A stretch of 64,000 nucleotides of DNA from Meiothermus sp. Pnk-1 (GCF_003226535.1 NZ_QKOB01000006.1:149136-213135), one strand, 5' to 3'. Positions 27,027-37,576 are shown, numbered from the stretch's first letter. The notes: generated from the letters alone by a model not told the origin. Made by a program: numbers and translations.

Positions 27027-28104
27027 AGTCGCCTTCCTCACCGACGCCCCGCGGGTCGCCGGGAGCGAAACCTGGCTCTTGGCTTACCTGCCCCTCCTGC
27101 GGCAGCACGGCCTCGAGCCCACCCTTTACCTGAGCACCCACCCCGCCCTGGACGGGTACGCCCAGCGGCTCGCCGAAGCCGGGGTGGCGCTGCGGCGCTA
27201 CGAGAGGCTGGAGGGCGCGTTTCCAGCCATGGGCCAGGCCCACCTGCGGGTGATTCAAGCCTGGCAACCGCGCACCTATGGTCGGGCCTTCGCTCACCTT
27301 CCTCGCCCCAACGCCGCGGTGATCCACGACCAGCTCGAGTACCATTACCCCTATGGCCTGCGCCCGCTGTTTCGCCTGGGGTACTGCCTGAGCAAAGCCC
27401 GCGCCTTGCGCAACGCCGACGCCCTGATTACGGTGTCGGAATGGGGAGAAAGTCATCTGAGGCGCTTGGGGTTATCCAAGGTGTTCTCGGTACCCAACGG
27501 GGTGGACGTCGAGCGCTTCAAGCCCTGCCCCAAGCGGCGGCCCGAGCTGCGCACAGGCTTCGGATTTCGGCGCTTCACGGTGCTGGTCCCAGGGCGCATG
27601 TCGCCCGAGAAAAACCCCTTGGCCGCTTTGTCTGCGGCCCGCTTTTCCCCGGATTTGGATTTCGTTTTTGTGGGAGACGACGACTCGCAGACCGGGCACC
27701 TGGTCAAGCGGCTGGCCCGGGTATGGAAGCTCGAGAACGTACGGTTCTGGGGCAAGCGCTGGGACATGCCGGCGCTGTATCAAGCGGCGGATGCGGTGTT
27801 GCAACCTACCTTGGCCGAGAACCAATCGCTGGTGACCCTGGAAGCCATGAGCAGCGGCCTCCCGGTAGTCTCGAGCCCCATCCCCGCCCAGGCCGAGCTC
27901 ATTCGAGACGGCGTGGAGGGCTTGTTGGTGCCCCCGCACCCCAAGGCCCTGGCCAAGGCGCTGGAAATGCTGGCTGGCGATCCCCAAAAGTCCAACGCCC
28001 TAGGAAAGGCCGCTCGAGCCCGGGTACTCGAGCGGCACACGCTACAGCACAGCGTTTCCAGGCTGGCCCAGGCCTTGCTGGGCCGGCTAGAAGAGGCTGG
28101 CTGA
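27019..28104 (+). CDS. GT4-family glycosyltransferase
   Basis: A 361-residue GT-B glycosyltransferase starting at GTG inside the end of the LpxB-like gene. The C-terminal nucleotide-sugar domain shows VPNGVDVERFKP, VLVPGRMSPEKNPLAAL and the E-x7-E region PTLAENQSLVTLEAMSSGLP. The start HVAFLTDA-like segment (VEVAFLTDAPRVAGSETWLL) is normal for GT4. The sugar and acceptor cannot be read from sequence. Coupling to the upstream gene suggests a glycolipid or surface glycan. Confidence 0.9.
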   Translation: MVEVAFLTDAPRVAGSETWLLAYLPLLRQHGLEPTLYLSTHPALDGYAQRLAEAGVALRRYERLEGAFPAMGQAHLRVIQAWQPRTYGRAFAHLPRPNAAVIHDQLEYHYPYGLRPLFRLGYCLSKARALRNADALITVSEWGESHLRRLGLSKVFSVPNGVDVERFKPCPKRRPELRTGFGFRRFTVLVPGRMSPEKNPLAALSAARFSPDLDFVFVGDDDSQTGHLVKRLARVWKLENVRFWGKRWDMPALYQAADAVLQPTLAENQSLVTLEAMSSGLPVVSSPIPAQAELIRDGVEGLLVPPHPKALAKALEMLAGDPQKSNALGKAARARVLERHTLQHSVSRLAQALLGRLEEAG

Positions 28105-28138
28105 AAAGTCGTTGGCCATATCGGGTAAACTAGCGGGC

Positions 28139-29371
28139 GTGAAAAACTACCTGGAGATGCTCGACAAGCTCGCCGACGTCACCGTACAAGTAGGCCTCAA
28201 CCTGCAAAAGGGCCAAGAACTCGTCATCACCGCGCCCATCGAAGCCCTCCCGCTCACCCGGAAGATCACCGAACGAGCCTACCGGGCTGGGGCCAAGCTG
28301 GTGACGGTGATCTACAGCGACGAAGAATCCACCCTGGCCCGTTATCGGCTCGCCCCCTCCGAGGCCTTCGACTACGCCCCGGCCTGGCTTTACGAAGGGA
28401 TGGCCGAGGCCTATGCCGCCGGCGCAGCGCGGCTGGCCATCACCGGGCAGAACCCGGCCTTGCTCAAAGGCCAAGACTCAGAGCGCATCAGCCGGGCCAG
28501 CAAAGCCCAATCCATCGCCAACCAGCGGGCCCTCGAGCTCATCACCGGCTTCCATATCAACTGGAGCATCGTCGCCTACGCCACCCCGGCTTGGGCCAAG
28601 ATGGTCTTTCCCGACCTGCCCGAGACGGAGGCCGTAGAGAAGTTGTGGGAGGCTATCTTTAAGGCCTCGAGGCTGGATACTGACGACCCGGTGGCGGCTT
28701 GGGCGGCGCACAACGCCAACCTGCACAAACGGGTACGGTTCCTCAACGAGAAACGCTACGCCGCCTTGCACTTCAAGGGCCCCGGCACTGACCTCAAGGT
28801 GGGCCTGGCCGACGATCACGTATGGTCGGGCGGAGCCGCGACGGCCAAGAACGGGGTGGTCTGCAACCCCAACATCCCCACCGAGGAGGTCTTCACCACC
28901 CCCCACAAAGACCGGGTGGAAGGCTACGTCAGCAGCAGCAAACCCCTGGCCCACCAGGGCAGCCTGCTAGACGGGATCCGGGTGCGCTTCGAGGGAGGCC
29001 AGATCGTCGAGGCCAGCGCCAAAGTGGGCGAAGATATCCTAAGGCAGCTGCTCGAGACCGACGAAGGAGCCCGCCGTCTGGGCGAGGTGGCCTTGGTGCC
29101 CCACTCCTCCCCCATCGCGCAGTCGGGGATCTTGTTCTACAACACCCTCCTCGATGAAAACGCGGCCAGCCACATCGCCTTGGGCCAGGCTTACAGCGAG
29201 TGCATCCGGGGTGGGGAGCGCCTGAGCCGGGAGGAACTCGCCGCCCGGGGGGCCAACGCGAGCCTCATCCATGTAGACTGGATGATTGGGTCGAACGAAA
29301 TCGACGTAGACGGCATCACCCACACTGGGCAGGCCGAACCGCTGATGCGCAGGGGGGAATGGGTGAGCTGA
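28139..29371 (+). CDS. M29-family aminopeptidase (AmpT/AmpS type)
   Basis: A 410-residue thermophilic metalloaminopeptidase. Metal-ligand segments are GVVCNPNIPTEEVFTTPHKD (Glu), FEGGQIVEASA, EVALVPHSSPIAQSG (His), LLDENAASHIALGQAY (Glu/His/Tyr region) and NASLIHVDWMIGSNEIDVDG (His, Asp). I chose GTG at 28139, since TAAACT at 28126-28131 ends 7 nt before it and the family N-terminus is KNYLEMLDKLADV; an upstream start at 28112 lies before the promoter element. It removes N-terminal residues from peptides. Confidence 0.93.
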   Translation: MKNYLEMLDKLADVTVQVGLNLQKGQELVITAPIEALPLTRKITERAYRAGAKLVTVIYSDEESTLARYRLAPSEAFDYAPAWLYEGMAEAYAAGAARLAITGQNPALLKGQDSERISRASKAQSIANQRALELITGFHINWSIVAYATPAWAKMVFPDLPETEAVEKLWEAIFKASRLDTDDPVAAWAAHNANLHKRVRFLNEKRYAALHFKGPGTDLKVGLADDHVWSGGAATAKNGVVCNPNIPTEEVFTTPHKDRVEGYVSSSKPLAHQGSLLDGIRVRFEGGQIVEASAKVGEDILRQLLETDEGARRLGEVALVPHSSPIAQSGILFYNTLLDENAASHIALGQAYSECIRGGERLSREELAARGANASLIHVDWMIGSNEIDVDGITHTGQAEPLMRRGEWVS

Positions 29372-29433
29372 AGACGAATCCAGCCCATTGCTATCGCGCT
29401 GGCCACTTGAATTGGGGCATCGGGTCGTGCTGA
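29372..29433. other. Start of a 402-bp gene-free repeat region
   Basis: The interval 29372-29773 holds no credible gene. It is filled by a 7-bp tandem repeat and a 42-bp repeat array, both annotated separately, and ends with the promoter-proximal region of the GH13 gene. Confidence 0.6.
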
Positions 29434-29444
29434 CGTCGTACGCT

Positions 29445-29509
29445 ATACGCTAAACGCGACTTGCGTCGTACGTCATACGCAATACGCAAAACGCCAGACG
29501 CTAAACGCG
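29445..29509. repeat. Heptanucleotide tandem repeat (NNACGCN)
   Basis: Consecutive 7-mers ATACGCA, ATACGCA, AAACGCC, AGACGCT, AAACGCG occupy 29475-29509; a shorter block ATACGCT, AAACGCG is at 29445-29458. The period is strictly seven bases within each block. Such decayed short tandem arrays are often intergenic in Meiothermus-like genomes; function is unknown. Confidence 0.75.
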
Positions 29510-29554
29510 GGGGACGATCCCCTACCCCGCCTACCGGCGGCGAAGGAAGCGTCT

Positions 29555-29680
29555 CGGGACGGCGTACCGCCGTACACCCAAGGGACGATCCCCTATCGGG
29601 ACGAGCAAAGCTCGTACGCCTAGGGGTAGATTCCCTTCGGGACGGCGTACCGCCGTACACCCGGGGGACCGATCCCCTTC
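29555..29680. repeat. Three tandem units of a 41-42 bp hairpin repeat
   Basis: CGGGAC recurs at 29555, 29597 and 29638 (spacing 42 and 41). Each unit reads CGGGAC, a short hairpin (GGCGTACCGCC twice, GAGCAAAGCTC once), GTACRCC, then a G-run and a GATYCCCT block. Units 1 and 3 share a perfect 24-bp core (29556-29579 and 29639-29662). The same design occurs inside the pabB-pabA gene. Confidence 0.85.
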
Positions 29681-29773
29681 GTATGACGTACGACATTTGA
29701 TAGCGGGGGATATACAAATCTAGAAAGCGTAGGACCCCTAAAGGCAGAATAGACTGGGGCCAGGGGGAGCATC

Positions 29774-32700
29774 ATGGGGTATCGCCACGGTGTACGAATA
29801 TGCCACGCAGCAAAGGTCGGAAGCCTAGAGTTTCACGTTTCGGCCAAAGCGCGCCGTTATTACCAGTTTGACCTGTCGCTGTTCTCTTCTTCGGGCAATG
29901 TGATCTTCGCCGACTTTGAAGCCGCCCGGCGCTTCGCGGCGGCTATGAATGCCAAGCGCGACCTGGCAAATCACCCCGAGTCCGCGGTGAGCGCGGCCCA
30001 GATCGCGGCGATGGGGCTCATCGACGAGATGCTGCACTTCGTGGTGGAACAATACCGCCGCCAACACAACCCCCACGTAATGCTCGAGGCCCTTGGGGCG
30101 CTCGAGGCCACCCTGGGTGCCGATACCCTAGAAACCGCCCTGCGGGCTTTTGCCCAGGAATTCCCCCCGATCCGGGTCTACCGGGGCGAGCTCGCGCTGG
30201 ACGAGTACCTCTCGGGCCATACGGAGGGGCGGGCCAATCGAGAAATCCTGCTGGAAGAGATGTTGATGCTCTGGCTGGCCAACGCCAACCCAGCCTTTGC
30301 GCCTTTCCTGGAACTTTTCGACGACGCCGCGCTCGAGCACTCAACCGCCTATTTGTCCATCATCCAGGGCCTCGAGGCCTTCTTCGAAGCCCAACCAGCC
30401 TCCAGCGAAAGCGGCGTGAGCCTATTCCGCACCCTACGCCTTCCCGCGCTGATGCACCCCGACTCGCTCGAGGCCCAGCTCGAGTTCCTGCTCAAACGCT
30501 TCGGTGGTACCCTGGGCCGTTTCGCGCAGCGCATCCTGACCGGGATCGGTGTGCTCAAAGAAGCGGCCCGGTCGTTCTGGACGCCGGTCCATTTCGACAC
30601 CCCACCGGGCCACGGGATCACCGCTGAGATGTATAACTGGCGCTCGAGGGACGCCGAGTACGAACCCGAAGCCTTCAGCCCCGACGTGGACTGGATGCCC
30701 CGGGTGGTGCTCCTGGCCAAGAATACCTTCGTCTGGCTCGACCAGCTTTCGAAGAAGTACGCCCGGCCCATCACCACCCTAGATCAGATCCCCGAGGAGG
30801 AGCTGGACATCCTGGCCAGTTGGGGGATCACCGCCTTGTGGCTCATCGGCCTGTGGGAACGAAGCCCGGCCTCTCGGCGGATCAAGCAGATGATGGGTAA
30901 CCCTGACGCGGTAGCCTCGGCCTATTCGCTGTACGATTACGTCATCGCCAAAGAGCTGGGAGGTGAAGCGGCGCTGGAGGTGCTGCGGCAAAGGGCCTGG
31001 CGGCGGGGTATCCGGCTGGCTTCGGACATGGTGCCCAACCACACCGGCATCGACAGCAAATGGGTGATCGAGCACCCCGACCGGTTTATCAGCCTTCCCT
31101 ACCCGCCCTATCCCACCTACACCTTCAACGGCCCCGACCTGTCCTCGGATCCCCGCGTGGGGATCTTCCTCGAGGACCACTACTATGACAAATCCGACGC
31201 CGCCGTGGTATTCAAGCGGGTGGACCGCCGCACGGGTGAGGTCCGCTACATCTACCACGGCAACGACGGCACCGCCATGCCCTGGAACGATACCGCCCAG
31301 CTCAACTACCTCAACCCCGAGGTACGCGAGGCGGTGATCCAAACCATCCTGCACGTGGCCCGGCAGTTTCCCATCATCCGCTTTGACGCCGCCATGACCC
31401 TTACCAAGCGGCACATCCAGCGGCTGTGGTGGCCCGAGCCGGGAGGGAGCCCCTGGGGAGCGTCCATCCCCAGCCGGGCCGAGCACGCTATGCCCAAAGA
31501 GGAGTTCGACCGGCTCGTGCCCCAGGAGTTTTGGCGCGAGGTAGTAGACCGCTGTGCCGCAGAAGCCCCCGATACCCTCTTGCTGGCCGAGGCTTTTTGG
31601 ATGATGGAGGGCTACTTTGTGCGCACCTTGGGAATGCACCGGGTCTACAACTCGGCCTTTATGAACATGCTGCGCGATGAGAAAAACGGCGAGTATCGGG
31701 CCATCATGAAAAACACCCTGGAGTTCGAGCCGGAGATCCTGAAGCGCTTCGTCAACTTCCTCAACAACCCCGACGAAAAGACGGCAGCAGAGCAATTCGG
31801 CAAGGGAGACAAGTATTTTGGGGTGATGACCCTGTGCGCCACGTTGCCGGGGTTGCCGATGGTCGGGCACGGGCAGGTAGAGGGCTTTAGCGAACGCTAC
31901 GGGATGGAGTACCGGCGGGCCTACTACGACGAAACTCCCGACCAAGGGTTCATCCGCTACCACCACCAACAGATCTTCCCCCTATTCAAGCGGCGCCACC
32001 TCTTCGCCGAGGTGGAGCACTTCGTGCTCTACGACTTCTCCTCAGAGGAAGGTGTCAACGAGGATGTGTTCGCCTACTCCAATCGCCACCAGAGCGAACG
32101 GGCGTTGATCGTTTACCACAATAAAAATACCTACACCAAAGGATGGGTCCATACCTCGGTGGCTCAGGCGGTGAAAACCGGGGAAGGTCGGGAGATGCTA
32201 AAGCGTACGCTGGGGCAGGGGCTGGGGCTAGGTACAGATAGTTGGGCCATCTTCCGCGACGCGGTGAGCGGCCTCGAGTACCTACGCCCCTCCCGCGAAC
32301 TCCACGAACGAGGGCTCTACCTCGAGCTAGGCCCCTATCAGCGGCACGTTTTCCTGGACTGGCGCGAGGTGAGTGACCCCGAGGGCATCTACGCCCGCCT
32401 CGCCCACATGTTGGGCGGGGCGGGGGCGGCGAGTGTGGAAAGGCTAAGGCAAGAGCTTTGGCTCGAGCCCGTTTTGACCCCCTTCCGCCAGCTCGTCAAC
32501 CCGCAGCTGTTCGAAAAGCTGATCGGGGCTAGGGTGAGCAAGGGGAAGCCCGACAAAGCCGTGCTCGATGAGGGCAGCAACAAACTCAGCGCACTCGTGG
32601 AAGCCGCGCGGGAGTTCGGCGGAAGGCCCCTCAACCCCGACCTCAAAGCCCTCCGCAAACAGCTCGAGGCCTTGTTGCGACTGCCCGCCTTCGTGGAGGG

Positions 32701-33349
32701 GCTAGAGCCTGCTCGGGCCACCCCATCCAAGTCCACCACGGCCCGCCTCAGCCGCAAGCCGAAAAGAGCCCCCCGCAGTTCCCTGCCGGCTAGCCTGGAC
32801 GACCGGGTCGAGCGCTGGGGGGTCCTCTTGGGCTGGCTGTTCGTCCAACCTTTGGCCGACGATCCCCAAACCCGGATTCGCCTGCTCGATGAGTGGCTGT
32901 TGGGCCGGGTCTTGGCCGACACCCTGCGGGAGATGGGACTTGGCGAGGGCGAAGCCGAACGCGCGGTGGGGCTGGTCAGGGTACTCCTGGCGGCGCAGCC
33001 TTGGCTTGCCGAAGAAGCCCCCAAGCCCCAAAAGGCCAAGAAGCAGCTCAAGGCTTGGCTGCAGGACCCGCTGATCCAGCGCCATGTGCAAACCCACCGC
33101 TTCGAAGGGGCGGTATATTTCAATCAGGAAGCCTTCGAAGCGATGCTTTCGGCCATGGTCCGGCTGGTGGCGGTGGTATCCGCTGGCGAGCCGGGGCGCA
33201 AAGTGGCCGACACCCGGCGGATCGTGCGGGAGTGGTACGCGGTGCTCGAGCGCTACCGCTCGGCGGCCCTCAAGGCCGGGTACCGCCTAGATAAGTTGCT
33301 CGAGCCCGCCCCGACCCGCAGGAAAAAGCAGGCCGCCGCGCAGCCCTAA
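29774..33349 (+). CDS. Very large GH13 alpha-amylase-family protein
   Basis: A 1191-residue protein with a GH13 TIM-barrel at about residues 350-720. Region I is DMVPNHTGID, region II FDAAMTL with nucleophile Asp538, region III LLAEAFW with acid/base Glu606, and region IV LNNPDEKT with Asp667. All three catalytic acids are present, but region IV has Pro where His is usual. The 300 residues before the barrel are helical and unrecognised; the 350 after it contain a Lys/Arg/Ala-rich linker (TTARLSRKPKRAPRSS) and another helical domain. No signal peptide, so it acts on cytoplasmic alpha-glucan. AGGGGGAG precedes the ATG by 4 nt. A GTG six codons further in is possible. Confidence 0.88.
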   Translation: MGYRHGVRICHAAKVGSLEFHVSAKARRYYQFDLSLFSSSGNVIFADFEAARRFAAAMNAKRDLANHPESAVSAAQIAAMGLIDEMLHFVVEQYRRQHNPHVMLEALGALEATLGADTLETALRAFAQEFPPIRVYRGELALDEYLSGHTEGRANREILLEEMLMLWLANANPAFAPFLELFDDAALEHSTAYLSIIQGLEAFFEAQPASSESGVSLFRTLRLPALMHPDSLEAQLEFLLKRFGGTLGRFAQRILTGIGVLKEAARSFWTPVHFDTPPGHGITAEMYNWRSRDAEYEPEAFSPDVDWMPRVVLLAKNTFVWLDQLSKKYARPITTLDQIPEEELDILASWGITALWLIGLWERSPASRRIKQMMGNPDAVASAYSLYDYVIAKELGGEAALEVLRQRAWRRGIRLASDMVPNHTGIDSKWVIEHPDRFISLPYPPYPTYTFNGPDLSSDPRVGIFLEDHYYDKSDAAVVFKRVDRRTGEVRYIYHGNDGTAMPWNDTAQLNYLNPEVREAVIQTILHVARQFPIIRFDAAMTLTKRHIQRLWWPEPGGSPWGASIPSRAEHAMPKEEFDRLVPQEFWREVVDRCAAEAPDTLLLAEAFWMMEGYFVRTLGMHRVYNSAFMNMLRDEKNGEYRAIMKNTLEFEPEILKRFVNFLNNPDEKTAAEQFGKGDKYFGVMTLCATLPGLPMVGHGQVEGFSERYGMEYRRAYYDETPDQGFIRYHHQQIFPLFKRRHLFAEVEHFVLYDFSSEEGVNEDVFAYSNRHQSERALIVYHNKNTYTKGWVHTSVAQAVKTGEGREMLKRTLGQGLGLGTDSWAIFRDAVSGLEYLRPSRELHERGLYLELGPYQRHVFLDWREVSDPEGIYARLAHMLGGAGAASVERLRQELWLEPVLTPFRQLVNPQLFEKLIGARVSKGKPDKAVLDEGSNKLSALVEAAREFGGRPLNPDLKALRKQLEALLRLPAFVEGLEPARATPSKSTTARLSRKPKRAPRSSLPASLDDRVERWGVLLGWLFVQPLADDPQTRIRLLDEWLLGRVLADTLREMGLGEGEAERAVGLVRVLLAAQPWLAEEAPKPQKAKKQLKAWLQDPLIQRHVQTHRFEGAVYFNQEAFEAMLSAMVRLVAVVSAGEPGRKVADTRRIVREWYAVLERYRSAALKAGYRLDKLLEPAPTRRKKQAAAQP

Positions 33350-33352
33350 CCC

Positions 33353-34486
33353 CTACTCCAGCAACGAGCAAAGGCCGAGCAAACCTACGTCCTGGGGCTT
33401 CTTGCCCAGGGCCGCTCGGGCCACCGCCCGGCCGCAGATGGCCCCTACTACATTCCCGGTGCCGCTATAGGCCCCGATAGCCCATACCCCAGGCCGCACC
33501 TCCTCCGCTACGGGTAAGCCATCCTCGGCGTAGCTCACCGAGGCCGCCCAACGGTGGGTGATCTGAGCTTGGACCCCAATCGAGCGGAGCAGATTTTCCA
33601 AACGGGTCTGGATGGCCTCGCTGGGCGCATCCGCATAGGTCCACTCGGCCTCCAGATCGGCATCACGCCTCCCGCCCAGGGCGAGGCGCCCGTCGGGGAG
33701 CTGTTGCCAGTAGTCGTAGCCCCAGCGGGTGTAGACCGGGCGGGGAAAATGGACTTCCGGCGCGGGGGCCGTAGCGAGCATCTGCAACCGGGCGGTGCGC
33801 ACCCGGCCAGAAAGCTCGGGGAAAAGCCGCTCGAGCCCACCGTCTACCGCCACGATGACCCGTCGGCAGCGGATCCGGGCCTTGGGGGTGCGGATTTCCT
33901 GAGCGCTGATCTCCCAAGCCGGAGTGCGCTCGAAGAGCCAAGCCCCCCTTTCGAGCGCCCGCTGGGCCAGGGTGCGGCAGCGCTGCAAGGGATTGAATAC
34001 CCCGTCGCTGGGGATCAGTACCCCTCGGCCTTCGGGACCTTCGTAGGGTTCGGCGGGAAAGCCGTCGGCCTGTAGAGCCCGGTAATGTACGAGGCAGTCT
34101 CGCTCCTCCTCTTCCGAGGCGGCGATCCGCAGCGAGCCTACCCGGCGAATAGCCGCGGGGGTCTCTTGGAGCATGCGTTCGATTTGCTCGAGGGTGGCTC
34201 GATACACCCTCCGGGCGAAGCCGCGCCCGAACTGCCGTACGGTCTGGTGGTAGAACTTGGCCAGCCCGGCCAGCAAAAACCCCCCGTTGCGTCCTGCCGC
34301 CCCGCCCGCGACCCCCTTTGCATCAATTCCGACCACCTGGCACCCCAAGCCCAGCAGCTCATGAATGGCCGCCAGCCCGCTCCCGCCCAGCCCGACCACG
34401 CAAACTTCGGCCTCGAGGTCGCGCTCGAGCTCGGGCAGCCCCGGCCAGGCTCCGTCATCCCAGATCGGCGAGTTCGGCAGATTCAC
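33353..34486 (-). CDS. FAD-dependent amine/amino-acid oxidoreductase (DAO family)
   Basis: A 377-residue flavoprotein. The dinucleotide motif VCVVGLGGSGLAAIHELLGL is near the N-terminus, followed by VVGIDAKGVAGGAAGRNGGF, typical of glycine oxidase and gamma-glutamylputrescine oxidase relatives. The C-terminal FAD contact is VWAIGAYSGTGNVVGAICGR. The N-terminal WDDGAWPGLPEL resembles the start of putrescine-oxidase-like proteins. The substrate is not determined. It ends convergently with the GH13 gene and 16 bp from the tRNA-Ala terminator. Confidence 0.86.
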   Translation of the reverse strand: MNLPNSPIWDDGAWPGLPELERDLEAEVCVVGLGGSGLAAIHELLGLGCQVVGIDAKGVAGGAAGRNGGFLLAGLAKFYHQTVRQFGRGFARRVYRATLEQIERMLQETPAAIRRVGSLRIAASEEEERDCLVHYRALQADGFPAEPYEGPEGRGVLIPSDGVFNPLQRCRTLAQRALERGAWLFERTPAWEISAQEIRTPKARIRCRRVIVAVDGGLERLFPELSGRVRTARLQMLATAPAPEVHFPRPVYTRWGYDYWQQLPDGRLALGGRRDADLEAEWTYADAPSEAIQTRLENLLRSIGVQAQITHRWAASVSYAEDGLPVAEEVRPGVWAIGAYSGTGNVVGAICGRAVARAALGKKPQDVGLLGLCSLLE

Positions 34487-34502
34487 GCCATCAGCTTACA
34501 TA

Positions 34503-34533
34503 AAACCGAGCCGGGCTGTCTCCGGCTCGGTTT
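34503..34533 (-). terminator. Rho-independent terminator of tRNA-Ala
   Basis: AAACCGAGCCGG and CCGGCTCGGTTT pair over 12 bp with a 7-nt loop, directly after the tRNA on the minus strand and followed there by TTTTA. Confidence 0.8.
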
Positions 34534-34538
34534 GGGTC

Positions 34539-34613
34539 TGGTGGAGCTGGAGGGATTTGAACCCCCGACCTTGTCCTTGCAAAGGACCTGCTCTCCCGCT
34601 GAGCTACAGCCCC
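34539..34613 (-). tRNA. tRNA-Ala (UGC)
   Basis: A 75-nt tRNA with acceptor GGGGCTG paired with CAGCTCC (one G-U pair) and encoded CCA. The anticodon stem GTCCT/AGGAC holds loop TTTGCAA, anticodon TGC. D-arm GTAGCTCAGCGGGAGAGC and T-arm GGGGGTTCAAATCCC are standard. Confidence 0.97.
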
Positions 34614-34632
34614 AAACCGTCGAGCACCCAGG

Positions 34633-34661
34633 AGTATAGCAGCCCTCGAGCCCAAACGCAA
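34633..34661 (-). promoter_or_regulatory. Promoter of tRNA-Ala
   Basis: On the minus strand TTGCGT (34656-34661) and TATACT (34633-34638) are separated by 17 bp; the -10 is 20 bp before the tRNA. It is divergent from the rpsB promoter with 5 bp between the two -35 elements. Confidence 0.75.
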
Positions 34662-34666
34662 ACAGT

Positions 34667-34695
34667 TTGCCAAAGCCCTCCTTCCCGGCTATAAT
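34667..34695 (+). promoter_or_regulatory. Promoter of rpsB-tsf
   Basis: TTGCCA (34667-34672) and a consensus TATAAT (34690-34695) with exactly 17 bp between, one of the best promoters in the window. It implies a leader of about 100 nt before rpsB. Confidence 0.85.
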
Positions 34696-34707
34696 TCCCC
34701 TTTGGGT

Positions 34708-34762
34708 GCGCCGAAAGCGATCTGGGGCAGGGAGAGGTCCCCAGATCAAATGCGGCCGGCGC
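34708..34762 (+). ncRNA. Structured 5' leader of rpsB mRNA
   Basis: Two nested pairings are visible: GATCTGGGG (34719-34727) with CCCCAGATC (34739-34747), and outside it GCGCCG (34708-34713) with CGGCGC (34757-34762). This folds most of the leader between promoter and Shine-Dalgarno. Ribosomal protein leaders with such stems often bind their own product (here S2), but the function is inferred. Confidence 0.55.
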
Positions 34763-34802
34763 AAACTCCAATCCCACTCCAACCTCTCCCGTTAGGAGAA
34801 GC

Positions 34803-35552
<750 letters not shown>

Positions 35553-35585
35553 CGTTAGCGAAGCGCAATCAAGGGTGAGGTCAAC

Positions 35586-36176
35586 ATGACGCAAACCGAA
35601 CAGATCAAAAAACTCCGCGAAGCTACCGGCGCGGGGATGATGGAAGTGAAAAAAGCCCTCGAGGACGCGGGCTGGGACGCCGAGAAGGCCACCATCCTGC
35701 TACGGGAGCGGGGGGCGCTCAAAGCCGCCAAGAAGGCCGACCGCGAGGCCCGCGAGGGAATCATCGGCTACTACATCCACCACAACGCTCGGGTGGGGGT
35801 GATGGTCGAGCTCAACTCCGAAACCGACTTTGTGGCCCGCAATGAGCAGTTCCAGCAGCTCGCCAAGGACATCGCCATGCACATCGCCATGGCCAACCCC
35901 CGTTACGTGAGCGTGGAAGAGATCCCGGCGGAGGAACTGGAGAAGGAGCGAGCCATATACATCCAGCAGCTTCTAAACGAGGGCAAACCGCAACCCATCG
36001 CCGAGAAAGCCGCCGAGGGCCGGTTGCGCAAGTTCTACGAGGAGACCGTGCTGCTCGAGCAGCCTTTCGTCAAAGACGACAAGGTGAAGGTAGGCGACCT
36101 GATCAAAGCCGCTGTAGCCAAGGTCGGCGAGAACATCGTGGTAAGGCGCTTTGCCCGCTTCGAGGTAGGAGCGTAG
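35586..36176 (+). CDS. tsf: Elongation factor Ts
   Basis: A 196-residue EF-Ts of the short Thermus type, lacking the full second subdomain of the E. coli protein. It has the N-terminal UBA-like region ([20 protein letters not shown]) and the core [20 protein letters not shown], which contacts EF-Tu to release GDP. It follows rpsB as usual. A terminator separates it from pyrH. Confidence 0.98.
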   Translation: MTQTEQIKKLREATGAGMMEVKKALEDAGWDAEKATILLRERGALKAAKKADREAREGIIGYYIHHNARVGVMVELNSETDFVARNEQFQQLAKDIAMHIAMANPRYVSVEEIPAEELEKERAIYIQQLLNEGKPQPIAEKAAEGRLRKFYEETVLLEQPFVKDDKVKVGDLIKAAVAKVGENIVVRRFARFEVGA

Positions 36177-36190
36177 GGTTGTCGAAGGTC

Positions 36191-36939
<749 letters not shown>

Positions 36940-37018
36940 GAATCCAGCGGTTGAGCAGCTTGCCCTCGACTTCAAGCTATAAGCTAGGAACGACAAGCAA
37001 GTCTTTGGAGGTAAGACT

Positions 37019-37576
37019 ATGCTCAAAGAGCTCTACACCGAGACCCGCAACCACATGCAAAAAGCGCTGGAGGCGCTCGAGCACCACCTTTCTAGCCTGC
37101 GTACTGGACGGGCCAACCCGGCGATCCTCAAATCCATCCGAGTGGATTACTACGGCTCGCTGATGCCCATTGACCAGCTGGGAACCATCACCGCGCCGGA
37201 CCCCCGCACTTTGGTCATCCAATCCTGGGACGCGGGGGCGCTCAAGTCCATCGAAAAAGCCATCCGCGATTCGGACCTGGGCCTCAACCCCAACAACAAA
37301 GGAGACTCCCTCTTCATCAGCATCCCCCCCCTCACCGAGGAGCGCCGCCGCGAGCTGGTGAAGGCGGTGAAGCACTATGCCGAAGAAGCCCGGGTAGCCG
37401 TGCGCAACGCCCGGCGCGAGGCGGTGGACAAGGCTAAGAAGCTGGGCAAGGAGCAGCATCTCTCCGAGGACGATATCAAGCGAGCCGAGGCCGAGATCCA
37501 AAAGATCACCGACGAGTTCATCGGTAAGGTGGACGCTGCGCTGGAGAAAAAGGAGCACGAAATTCTGGGTGGGTAG
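37019..37576 (+). CDS. frr: Ribosome recycling factor
   Basis: A 185-residue RRF. Segments [36 protein letters not shown] and [20 protein letters not shown], plus the C-terminal [20 protein letters not shown], are conserved. It splits post-termination ribosomes with EF-G. A GGAGGT Shine-Dalgarno precedes the ATG. Confidence 0.98.
   Translation: MLKELYTETRNHMQKALEALEHHLSSLRTGRANPAILKSIRVDYYGSLMPIDQLGTITAPDPRTLVIQSWDAGALKSIEKAIRDSDLGLNPNNKGDSLFISIPPLTEERRRELVKAVKHYAEEARVAVRNARREAVDKAKKLGKEQHLSEDDIKRAEAEIQKITDEFIGKVDAALEKKEHEILGG

Noticed and set aside
29445-29680. Possible CRISPR array
   Set aside because: Units are directly tandem with no unique spacers of constant length, hairpin cores vary, and no cas genes are present.
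30779-31969. A 396-codon minus-strand frame opposite the GH13 gene
   Set aside because: Antisense to the catalytic domain with conserved motifs on the plus strand.
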